A DNA stretch of 64,000 nt from Stratiolaelaps scimitus (Eukaryota; Arthropoda; Arachnida; Mesostigmata; Laelapidae): positions 1 through 64,000 of the forward strand of contig JABWDB010000021.1 of the NCBI GenBank assembly GCA_019614645.1, given 5' to 3'. A model generated the notes under the pieces. It had not been told where the DNA came from. It saw only the letters and a list, made by a program, of their open reading frames with translations, and did no database searches. This document shows positions 33,801 to 46,700 of the stretch, in pieces (position 1 is the stretch's first letter; each line of letters begins with the position of its first letter). The position numbers and the translations under genes were made by a program.

Positions 33801-36800
33801 GTTTTGAAGGTATATCACCTCGAAGAACCTTGTGAAATACTTTGGTGATCGCTCTTTTTATCTTATTTTTTAATACGAGAACTTAAGCGTTGTAATATTT
33901 CGCAGTTCCGTCAATAAAGAAATAATTGAATTGAATTGAATCTCAAAAACAAAACTATCTAAATCAGACGGTCGTCTAGGGTTACTCCGTTTGACTATAC
34001 GTTGCTCAACTTCGAATATATATTTGCAGGCGTAAAATATTATGTGTAGAAGAACTGAATTTGAGCCCCTTAGTATAATTCCAGAGTTGAAGAATGTAAA
34101 ACTTTTTCGACACAGTTAGTACTCGTATCTACTGTTATGAAGCCTGAACTCCATTTGAAACGACGTATCGAAGCCTTTCTGTGTGCGTAATCAAAATGTA
34201 CTTAATACTTGGCACGAACATGCAACATCAACAAAGAAAACGTAACCCCTGTCCCTCAGTACCACATGGTCATGCAGATATACGTAGGTATGATTGTATT
34301 TTAAAATCACCTCGTACTAATGATGTATCGATTATTTTTAGTCCGCGTCCTAACATGTGAGGAGTGGGCTGCATATAACCTCTGTCCCGTAGATGGGTTA
34401 GTGGTGAGCGTTTTCGATTGCTAGGCAGGAGAGATGGATGGATTGGCATCGAATTCTGCCAAACGCGGAGAATCTTTGGATTTCTGTGGATCTTTATTTA
34501 TTTGTGGATTCTTGTCAGGTACGACAAGGTTGGATATAAAGCAAAGAAGCCCCGACATGTCATCGTAGGAATACCTGAAGGTTCAGAGCCACGAAATGAA
34601 TATGACTTTAAATAACATTCAGTATGAAAATAAATATGATCCCTTTGCTCGCCAAAATCTTAGATATGCTCCGATAGGATCTAAAGAGAAAATCGAATAG
34701 ACATCTGGCACTCCCTGGATGAGCGACTCTTTGGTTCAGCCAGTCCAATCCTTTTGCGTCCCTCAAAAGGCAAAATTCTCTCAGTTCTATTGCCATATTT
34801 CATTTATTTCATTTCAATCACCTTTGTCAGGTACAGTCATATATAATAATATTTATTTTAAAATATAAACATAGGAGGCATAGTGACTTTGTTGGTAAGT
34901 TATACAGTCTTGCCATATTTGAGGTAAATTAAAAAGACAGTTCTAGAATCGCCTAATGTATGAAAGAACAATTATACGGTTATTAAAAATACTTTTATAG
35001 GGCATAGTTTAATTTATGGTGCTCTTCAGTCTTTGTGTTTAAATTCTTCCTATATATATCCAAATTTTTAATCACATTTTTGAGAATATATTTTAGTTGA
35101 CTTCCGTTCTCCCACACCTGAGGGAGACACATAGAGGTATTACTATCTATGCTCTTCATAAATTTAGTCTATACTTCCCATCTTTCTTTCATGTTTGCGT
35201 CGTGCATCTGACCATTATCTAATTATAGTAGCATAAATGTTGGAGTAAGATTACTAGGAGAGGGAATAAAGGAACCACTGTCCCCTCAGGTTAATTTATA
35301 TAGACACAATAATTAAATCGTAGTTATGGAGTAAATTTTGCTGTGGTTTTGTGCGTATTCTATACAATTTCATCTCTTAGGGGGGAGGACTGTCTACATG
35401 GGAGCGTATACAACGCTTACCCGAGCGTTTACATCAGGAGATGCAACAAGTATATGGCGTACACATGCCAATCGAGGTGCGCCGAGCACTCAGCGATTGG
35501 ATCGATAAGCACGATTGGCAGACACTGAATCCTGATAATCCGGACGTGAACCAATATGTGCCTGTCCTAGTGGGACAGTTCATGCATGAGCTTGAGGTAA
35601 ACAAATTACATTCATTAAATACTGAACTGCTTTCTATGATACATTCCATGACGCATTTGACTATTGAAAGAACTAGAAGTTACATAGCTAATCAGGTACG
35701 CAGAAGTGTATGTCTGTTGAATACATATTGGATCATCAAATAGCGTTACGAGTTATTAAGTTGCCGTCAGATATAATGGCTGGATAGATCGTGGGCAAAG
35801 TGCAAAAAATAGCACTTACAATGTAATATAAAGGACTCAAAGAATTGCTTGAAGACAAGTTTAAGAGAGAAACGGTGACCAGGAAATATCCACCAAAGCA
35901 ACACTTGACCATAGAAGAGATAAAAATAATTGCAGCGAAGAGTAAGTTTTGAAACAGTGCCGACATTGAAAAGCGTTAATATAATTTTGTTTTTATTTGT
36001 GGTCCCTTGCTATATGGCACTCGTGCCTTACCGAAATGCCAAATTTTCAGGTATTTTCAAGCACGTCCGATTTCCAAAGAAATACATCACTTCGCTGGGC
36101 ATTTTCAGAACTTTCGAGGAACTTAGCCGACCAGACTACTGCGCCGACAATACATTAATATAACAATAATTTGAGGCAGTTGTTTGCTCACAATATTGGT
36201 GAATTGATGTATCTTTGCCAAAGCCAGGGGTCGCTGTTCAAGCTTCGCTGTGCAAGATATACGTATACGAATTACATGGAAAAAACATTTTTTTTAAATT
36301 AGAAAAACATCCAATACAATTTTTAGGTTGGTGCATAAGTTTTGGCGGTTTTTGTTTTCAAAAGAAAGACATTCCACTCACTTTTGTCTATTTATTTATC
36401 TGTTATATATTCTTCATCATTGTCTAGAACCTTCTCCTATCTCTCATTCAATTTATAGATACCTCGTTTCCAAACTTGGTTTTTCGGCAAATATCAGTCC
36501 GGCCATGTTTTGAGGTCATCTTCACGGGAGAAGCTGGCGCTTGGAAATTATTTGCAAGCGGATGGAAACTGCGATAATCAGTTGACGCAAAGTTCGGCGA
36601 ATACAACGGATGTAGGAGAACTTTCGTGCATCTTGCGATGTAGGTCCTGGCTTTGTGGTGCAGCAGGATCATCTGCTCGCGTCTATCGGGCCGTTTTACC
36701 CCAAAAGCGTGGTTTAATTGGGCCGAATAGAAGTGCTGGCTTATCGGCATGCCTTTCCAACGTTAACAAACAAAAATTATGACTTGTTTGGGTCAAATCT

Positions 36801-39800
36801 TGCTTCACTCAGAGTTTTGGCGTCGCTACTGGAGCCACCCACTCAGGCTTCCGCTTTACGTTGGCGTAGACGCACTACTTCTCGTCACCAGTGACAAGTC
36901 GATGCAGTAATCGATCATGGTGATCGCGTGCAGCACAATAGCGAAGGTAGCGAATCAATCGTGAAGGTAGCCTATCACATGGTGTAGACTGACACCCATT
37001 TGTTCGCGCAATTTCCGCATTGGTTTGCTGGCCGTCTTCCGTCAGTAAAGTCCTGAGACGCCCTTCATCAAGGCCAGATGGTCGACCCAAGCGGGACACA
37101 TTTTGTCCTTGGCCATCCAATATTGGCCTGCTAAAGCTGGCATTTGGCCTCGGCGAAAGATATAGGAGAGCTGGTGGCGAAAATGCACTTTCTGTCCACT
37201 CGGAACGGCAACAATCGAGGCATGTAAACTAACACTGGTCGCGAAGTTGGAGAATGAAGCAATTAAAAAACGTGAAAACGTATGCACCGACTTAATATAT
37301 ATGTATAGAATTATGCGCGTTTTCACGTTGGCAACAATGTGACAAAGCAGGATAAAATTCTAACAGATGGATGGGATGGGTTTCCTCGACCCTTCTCCGT
37401 TTCAGGAAAAAGCGAATGGCGCCAATGATTTTGTAACGCGGATTAAATTGACAGAGGCTCTAAACCAATTCAAACTGGATTATAGCAGCGATCCGTCCTG
37501 TCTTATCCGCGATCTGCGTAATTGCATCATATGTGAGCAGAAGATCATAGCTCAGTACGAGGCCTCTTCTGGACAGCAAGGATTAGGCCTTCTTGGTAGC
37601 GTATCGGATCCGATACTAACCATCCTGCAGGAAATGGGCGACTGCCGGCGTAATGCGCAGGTTATGGAAGATCAGATAAAACAAATGCAGGAGAAGGAGG
37701 AGGCATTCGTTATCCAATATCAAGATATGCAGAAGCGTAATGCCCATGTGCAGCAATTACAAGCAAATGGCCAGTCCGCTGAGATAATACAGCGCACCCA
37801 ACAGGAAGGAGCCCAATTTGAGGCTCTCATCAAGGAGAGTGCCAGAGAATTGCACCAAGCACGATTGACCTTCGAAAAAAGAATTACTGGTAAGGACTTC
37901 GGAAAGAGTAGTACCATGAGCTATAAAATGTAAACGGTGCATTTATGAAAAAATATCCTGGCTGCACAAACATAAGCAATCAGATGGTGTTGTGGACTAT
38001 TAATGGGTTTACTCTGCTCTGAAGAACAGGGCAACAAGATGTGCAATTCAGTCCAAGCATTTTTTCATAGTCGTAAGGTTGGGAAGAGTCAAAACTAGCT
38101 AGTACTTATTCTATACGTATATAATTAATTGCAGAAAGCGTTCAACAACTAGCGCAACTCCAACATCATATCGTCGATACACAGCTTGCCAACTGGCATC
38201 GAGCTCAACAGCTTGCTGGAAACGGACAGCCATTCGAAAATAATCTGGATCAAATCCAGGAGTGGTGTGAAGAGCTAGCCGACCTCGTTTGGCGGCACCT
38301 GCAACTGGTGCGCAGGTTTGACTTGTTGATCAACAAAATGCCGACCACCTCCGGGGCGACCCTGAAACAGAATTTCTCCCAACTGGAGAACCGGATCAAG
38401 GTCCTGCTATCGGTGCTCATGTGCGGGACTTTCGTGATCGAGAAGCAGCCTCCGCAAGTAATGAAGACCAATACACGCTTTCCTGCCACCGTCCGCTTGC
38501 TTGTAGGTGGGAAACTCAACGTGCACATGTCACCACCGCAGGTCAAGGTGTCTATTATCAGCGAAGCACAGGCAGTCGTGCTAGCCCGTAACGATGGTTA
38601 TCCATCAAACGAGGTCTCCGGGGAAATATTAAATAATATCGGTGCCATGGAATACCATCAAGCCACTAAGCAGCTATCGGTCCCTTTTCGCAATATGTCG
38701 CTGAAAAAAATCAAACGCGCAGAAAAGAAGGGTACAGAGAGCGTTATGGACGAAAAGTTCTGCCTGCTGTTCCAGTCCATTGTCAAGGTTGGAGACATGA
38801 CTTTCTCCGTACAAGCTCGATCCCTACCAGTTGTCGTAATTGTTCACGGGAATCAGGAGCCTCACGCTTGGGCAACAGTCACTTGGGATAATGCTTTTTC
38901 AGAACAGCAGAGACAGCCTTTTGTGGTCCCTGAGCGTGTAACGTGGAGTCAAATGGCACAAGTATTATCCACGAAATTCCAATCGGCGACGGGTCGAGGC
39001 CTTTCAGAAAGCAACTTACACTTCCTCGCAACCAAAGCTTTCCGAAACCCTAACATAGGACATGATTATCGTGAACATAAACTAAGTTGGGGTCTGTTTT
39101 GTAAAGAACCACTTCCCGATCGCGGTTTCACGTTGTGGGAGTGGTTTTATGCCATTATGAAAGTAACGAAAGAACATTTGCGCCTCCTGTGGAACGACGG
39201 GGTTGTGTGGGGTTTTGTAAGTCGGCGTGAAACCGAAGACATGTTGCTTAAAAAACCCAACGGCACATTTCTACTGCGTTTTTCGGATTCGGAACTCGGA
39301 GGCGTCTCGATCGCCTGGGTCGCCGAGAACGAAAGTGGTGGCAAGGAAATCCTTATGGTGCAACCCTTCACATCAAGAGACTTCCAGATTCGTAGTCTTG
39401 CAGATAGAATATCAGACCTTCAAGTAAGTAATCAATAATGCTAAATTTGTCATGCCTCAGTCCACAACGTTGTCGGTATGTTGTTAAACTTAGTTTAGTA
39501 CACCTGAACTAAGCATTTCATTTGTGATTAGTTAAGTTAATTCGAGAGCGTGAGGTTAAATTTCGGCAGTGCTAGGAGCAGTGTTTACAAATATATTTTT
39601 TAAATGTATTTAGGTAGAGTGGTACTTGAAGCCACTACAAATATGTCCTCCGCTGTCCAAAAGTGTGCTGGAAGTATTCACAAACCTACCAGCACAGCAA
39701 AGCTTCATATTTGCTTGAGGTTCTAATCAATATGATTGGCACTGTGTACTTAGCAAGGTAGTACAAATTTGACAACAATGAATACGGAGATCGGTAATGA

Positions 39801-42800
39801 TGAATCATTTGCTAGGAATATCATTCCGTACAAATAAGCTGTACTGCATGATTAAATGGTTCCACATTGTCTTTCTGATCCCGATTGCATAACATAAGCA
39901 ATCAGAATATTTTTTTATGATTTACGATTGCGTCGTTAATTCCGAAGAAAACCCGAGAGTTTCCAACGATGATCTGAGTCGTGCGCTATTTCGTGGTGAC
40001 TCATAGAAACCTTATGTGATGTGGCATTCCGGAAAAAGGTGAAAGTTGCCGGCTCAGGCACCATCATGAGCTGCAGTGTTACAATGCGAGATCATTTCAA
40101 TTATGTAGAATTAGAATTTAATAATTTCTCATTTAGATTTTTAAATCAGGTGTCGGGTCCTACATGTTACACTAAATTCAACAAAATTGTTAACCCATGT
40201 AATTTATTTCTATTTACTCATTATGTGTGCAAGTGAGGTAGTCTCTGATTTGAGACCAATTATAGTTAAATAGAACTGAATAAAAAAATGTGTACAAGCG
40301 TTGTTAGGAATCTTAAAAATCGTAGTTGGCTATTGTGACTAAAGTAATTAATCGACTTATGTTATTCAGTTTGAACTAAGGTATGTGATATCCGCATCTT
40401 TACCCCAACTACGACCTTGCTCTATTAACAGTTTTGTTGGAGAACATAAGCTTCCATAAAAAATACCTCGAGTGTGAAGATTGTGTTTAAGTTTAACTTC
40501 CTTAATCAGCCACAATATTATAGTATAGTGGTACCAGAGTGTCTTAAATTGTTTCTGCGTTAGTCTTACCATGGACACTAGACACATGCAAGTATTAACA
40601 AAACTTAATTATCTGGATTTCTTTTACCTAGAACATATTATACCTGTATCCTGACACGGTGAAGGACACAGCGTTCGCCAGGTACTACACGCCAGCGGTG
40701 GAAACCCAGCCTGGTCAGAATAGTAACGGATATATTAGGCCTATGCTCATTACCCAAATTCCTGGCATTCCTCAACAGTCGGCCTTGGATTCAAACCCAG
40801 CCACTCCAGTACCGTTCTATCAACACTCGGAATCGGCTAATATGTATGCCAGCGGATCACACGACACGACTTTTGGAGATCCAAACTCGATGCAGTGAGT
40901 ACGACCGCCAATTCAATTCAAACCTCTTAAACTCTATAAGATTTTTTTCGTAATCACTAATAATTCAGTACTTAATTAAAGATTAGTTAAGGATCTCCCT
41001 CTAAGAATAATGATCTTCTCTGTATTGTTATATAGTAAGCGACATTATTATTTTATCTACTAACTTTGAAAAGGGAAGATCTAATCAAGGCCGGTTGATC
41101 TGATCGCTACAGATAAGAACCAAGAAGTCAGCACGAATGACGTTGTAATTAGTAAAATCACTCCCATAGTATTCACAGAGTGACCCATTAATCGGATGAA
41201 TAGTAGCACAGTCGTTTTTGCTATAATGGTGATACTATTAATGGTAAAAACATAGTAATTGTAGTTTGGTTCTTTCATTTGATGCTTACTGGGCTGCTGC
41301 ATGATGGAACAGTAGATTGAAGCGAGAGAGTGGGCTGCAGCTCGCTCCAATCAGGCGTCGTCTGTCTTCCATTTGCCTGCCTATTCACAGAGTTATCTCG
41401 ATACTTGCTAATATTCAGTCTGGTGGCCTCATATCGGCATTTGTCGAGAATGAGGTACTGGGTGGCTGGTATTATATATATAATTAATAGCACGCTATTG
41501 CTGATTTGATGGGCGAATTCCATACAACAACAGCATTACTCATAGGTGTAACCGCACCACAGTCGACCAGCCTCAATCCCATTTTGCCACAATGTGCCGC
41601 ATACAATAATTTATTAGTAAATGCTTTTTGTGTGGTCCTTGTTTTAGCTGGCTTATGTTTGCTATTAAATTCCAAGAAAGGGAGAGAGAGATGGGTCGTC
41701 TTTTGTGTGAATGTAATGATGGAGAAGCGTTGCTCATATTACCACTTAAATTGTAATCGAGCGAAATTATTGAGCAGTGCTCCTCATGGAACCGTGTGTA
41801 AACTAAACGTCTGTGTGTACGTATGGAAGAGCTAACAAACACCCTGGTACTCAAGGAGCGGAATAGTCGTTGGTCATTTGATTACGAAGTGAAAACAAAT
41901 TGTAACTTTTCCTCATTCAAACGTCTTATCATAAAAAATAATAAATAAAGCTTTATCGTTGTACAAAATATCTGGAAGGTTTTGTAACAAACATACAAGC
42001 TTGTCTTGTGTTAGAAATTAGCATTGCCAACAGCAATGTGGAACCATTCGGCATCCACGGCTCGCATGAATTTGAGGAATGGATGCGTATTACAGCTAAA
42101 TGATTTACACTACAACCTCTTCAATAAAATAGATACACAATGATCAGAGCAGAGTAAAAACTAGTTAACGGACCAGAAGAATTGACAAGCCGCACTGCAC
42201 TGTATGTATGGGTGGGCGAGGTGACTCGCATGTTGTCTGCAGGTTTTGCTGCAGGTGGTGTGATTGGTGTGTTTGCTAATTTGCGACCCTCTCCTCTTTT
42301 CGTCTCTCCCTCTCTCTCTCTCTCTCTCGAGCAGGCTTTACGCACTTTCTGCTGCACAAAACTCGGCCCAACCGCTGAAGCGACTCCGCGATGAGGACTT
42401 CTGCACGATGCAGCAGGTGTCCAACTGACGGCCCGCTCAGACGCAGGGTCACCATCTCCAAGACAATAGTAACAAACAAGCAACAATAGGAACGACCCAA
42501 ACACAGCAGCACCAACAACACCTTCACCGCTTGCAAAGCAATTCAAGTACCACCGCCTGCAACAGCGTTAGTAACAATATGGAGTCACAACAGCAGACGG
42601 GTCGTGATATTGACGCCATTGAGGAACAGATGGAGCATCAACAGGTGTCGACTATATCAGAACAGAATCCTTCCGGATCAGCCATCTAATAAATCGGCAT
42701 CGGCTGCCATGAAAAAGTGGAGTAATTTGTGTACAACTTCGACCGCTTGGACAACTCGTAATCATTCGCCCTGTCTAGCATCGTTTAGTCGTCCTCAGTT

Positions 42801-43740
42801 ATCAAAGCCTGAATAGATAGGAAAGGGACAGCAATCAGTCTAAGTTTAAAGGAGTACAGGCTAAGAAGATGTCTTCAACGGGAGGACCTTTATGCAGACA
42901 CATATCCGGTTTATAAAGAGATTGCGACATGTATCAGTTTTCCAGATACATGGATGGTGCAACCAGAGAAGCCACCGCATAATTTGTAAACGTTACGAGG
43001 CGCTAAAGTTCGGGACTATAAAAAAGGTGCAATCGCCGTGCAATCATAATACCATCAAAGAAGAAATATTGTGCCAATATATGGTCACAACACTCGGTTC
43101 GAACAAATTTTCCGAAAGTAAGAATTTTCTCTGCACGTCCGGTCAGTACTTTTATAGCGTGTTATGAAAGAACAAGACTGAGTTCCGGATTGCCCATCCT
43201 ATTCAAAGTAGCGATCGTGCGAATGCAGTTTCCCTTGATTACATTGTGCGACAATACTTTCTTCGCAAGTGATTCACAGACATGTATGATATGTGTCGTC
43301 GTTTTTTAGTTCATTATTAATCGGGATGTAGTTCCAATAATTTTTATACAGATACCTGCACGTTGTCCGGATGGTTGAATAGAAGTGCGTTGATGCGTGA
43401 CTATACCACATGGCGGGCCTTTATTTAATATATTTGAGCATAACAGATGAGTGGATTGAGAAAGCACATGCTGATGGAAATGCTAAATGTAAAAAGCACA
43501 TCGGCACATGTTGTTTTGAAACACATAGCTCAATCCATTAACTACGAAATATATGACCTATAACTATATTTATAATCCGTGTCGAGCCTACGGTCCAATG
43601 GAGAAATGATCATATGAATAACTGTACATGTTAAGCTTAAAGCACGGTTTACATGATAGACGTGCACGTATCATAACAAGAAAAACAATTCTTAAAAGTC
43701 GTGTACTATTCCGCTGTGTTCCTTATATACATAAGGTTTT

Positions 43741-43778
<38 letters not shown>

Positions 43779-46700
43779 GCCTTACATTTTGAAACTCATG
43801 TCCTCAACGGGCGTGCCGCGTGTACTTATAGAGGGTAAAAATCAGCGAAGTGTATTTAATGAATATATACTAAATGTGACTTTCCTCTCATCGTTTATCG
43901 TCGTAATACACGTCAGATACCAACTGAGAAAACATCCACGAGCTATCGAGCGTCTCCTTGGGAAGTCTCATCATAAGTTACCATAAGTCGGTGGTGGACT
44001 TAATGGTGGTCTATTACTGCGTGTGTGTGTCATGTAACAATATACAGTAAGAACTGAACATACTATTGTGAGATAAAGATAAAACAAAATAAAAAATAAT
44101 CTTATTTGTGCAAAACTGAGTTTTCATTTGTTTTTTTACTGCAACGTCTTAACAGTGTCCCTCATTAACACCGTTTTGGGAGCACAAATGCATGACAAGA
44201 GCACGCATGTTTAACATTAACTGCATGATCTGTAGATAGGGAAAGTGCATGGCTGAACTTGGGAATGACTGGGTTAATAAATAATTTTATTCGGTGGTGC
44301 TTGCAAGTATAACTGCAACCCTCTACTCGCGTTAACACTATTTTGAAACTCCGTAATGATATTGAACAAAACAAAAAGAGTCACCTCACTATAAATCAAT
44401 ATTCACAGAAAACAACCCGTAACTTCTCCACTGGGTAAACTTAATTTTCGTCAGATACACGTGTATTTAGGTTTTACTTGAAGCAAAGTGATTAAAATAT
44501 CTAGATATATTAATATCACACATAACATGTAATATCTTAACTTTAATATCAGAAAATGCTTTAATTATATTTTTGTAAGCATTGGAACGTGTAACACTAA
44601 AGACTCTGCAATGGGCATTATTGACGATATCACGGTGTGACTATATCATGAGTTGAAGATTTAATGACATTATAGTTCAAGAAATGGGAGACTGCAAGCA
44701 TTGAAAGTTTGATCCGGAACTGCGAGAACTGCGCTTATATCATCATATTTTTAATACATTTCTTGGTTAATATTTCAAGGCGTTTCTTGGCCTTAAATGG
44801 CTCAATGGATAATCGTACTGACCAATACGGTTGTTTTTAGTGTGAGCAGGGTTTTATAACATAATAAGCAACGAAAAAATTACATAGAGCGTGTCTGTAT
44901 GTTTACGCGACATTTCTGCACATGCATTGTAAGTGCAAGAGATAGCCGAGAATTTACTCGATGGGCGAATACCGTAAAAAACCTTTACCATAGTTAGCCA
45001 TTCGTCTCGAATAAATAATAATGTTACCCGTTTACAATGGTTGCGGAAAACTAGTGTCATATAAGTGTTTATTCGAAGCGTTAGTATGCTGTTTCTAAAA
45101 TTGCGTTCATGTTTGCAAGTCATACAAATTTTTGAGGGAGTACCGAATACCTTTTTGCAACCGAAATTACTATTATGTGTTACTATAATGAGAATTCACT
45201 AACAAAAATAACGATTTCGTGGAATCTCCTCATTAAAACCAATAATATGAAGGACTGTATGTATCTACAGTGCTCTAAATCATATTATCAATAAACAATT
45301 GATCCAATCCAGTTCGGGTCGAAGAGGGTTTCTGTAATATTTTCGCCAAATAATCTCTATTTTAATAATTGACGCGATTCTGCTTGTAGCTTTACGATTC
45401 TCCATACGGCTGTTGGTAACTAAGATAAGGGAAATGTCGAGCCAAATGCTATAAGTGAAAAACTAAACGCGGTCCCCATATGTATGATACTTTAATGCCA
45501 TTCCGTTACATTTAAATTTACGATATTAAAATATAGCTCTAATTATATTTGTTTTTATCCTGTTACTACAAAGAGAACAACTTTCAAATAGAGCAAAAAC
45601 AGCTTATAAATTACGATTTAACTGTTTAATCAAAAATGTTACACAACTCACTAAAAGTGCTACGCCACGTAACGCCATGATAAATGTTAAAGAAAGTCTT
45701 GCCGTTCAAGTTTAATTATATTCTTATAAATCCACGGATACGAGGCTCCTGATCATATCTTTAGCTGAGACGGACTTTTTCCATTAATTTTACTTTTTAA
45801 GACATACCGCAAAGTTACGTATAACCAGCGCGACCTAGATTAAACTACCCACCCATAATATATTCGATTTCAATGCCTCCCCTGTGACAAACATTACTGC
45901 CTATTACAAGGGTATTAGAGGGTATGTTTTAGACATTGAAAATGTAGTCTACGGAGTTGGGTCGCTACTGCGAGCAAGGCTTTCCCCCAAAGTTTCACAG
46001 CCGTAACTACCATGGTTAAGTTACTCGTGATTATCAACGAGGGTAGAAATTTCCCAAGAATAACGGACCTGTATGTATTATATGTAAGTAGGAGGTATTA
46101 TATTATTCCCTCGTCCATTTGCGAAACGGTGCAGTGTGAAAAGGTTGTCTTCACCACAGCGCATAATCAAAATGCTCACCCATTTTATTTGTTATATTTC
46201 AAGTATATATTTTGTTAGACTTATTTGTTATCAGTTCAACCTTGGGTTACTCTTTTCTCCTCTCTAAATTCTGGAAGAATTTTTCAACATTTTTGAATGT
46301 TGAATATATAGTATATTGAAAATAGTCGAAATTTATCAAGTACTAGAGTCCTCATAGAATTCCCGTTAATGTTGTCAATAATGATCGAACAATAAAATAG
46401 AAGGAATTATCTTTCCAAAAAGAACCGAGGGATGTAACCAGGAGGCGATGCAACATGATTTTCCCTCAACCTGAAAGAAGTTATCATTTCATTATCTTTC
46501 TCAATTTCGGTTTTATAAACTATCTTCATATTACTTCAGCGGTTGGAATAGAATAACGCTCATTCTGCTCACCTTAAATAGAAAAAAGATAATAGAGATC
46601 TTAATAATAATAAATAATGCTAAAACTTAAATAGATAGTTTACTCATTAAATGCATTTAGTTTGATTAGAGCCTTTTAATCAAAGGTCGTTAATCTGCAA

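Noticed and set aside
35597..35743. Read-through of STAT exon 2 past 35596
   Set aside because: The donor GTAAAC followed by exon 3 (EKANGANDFVTRIKLTEAL) restores the STAT N-domain order, while the read-through residues do not match the family.
42182..42394. Open frame across the CT microsatellite
   Set aside because: Different phase from the STAT-compatible exon and driven by the CT repeat.
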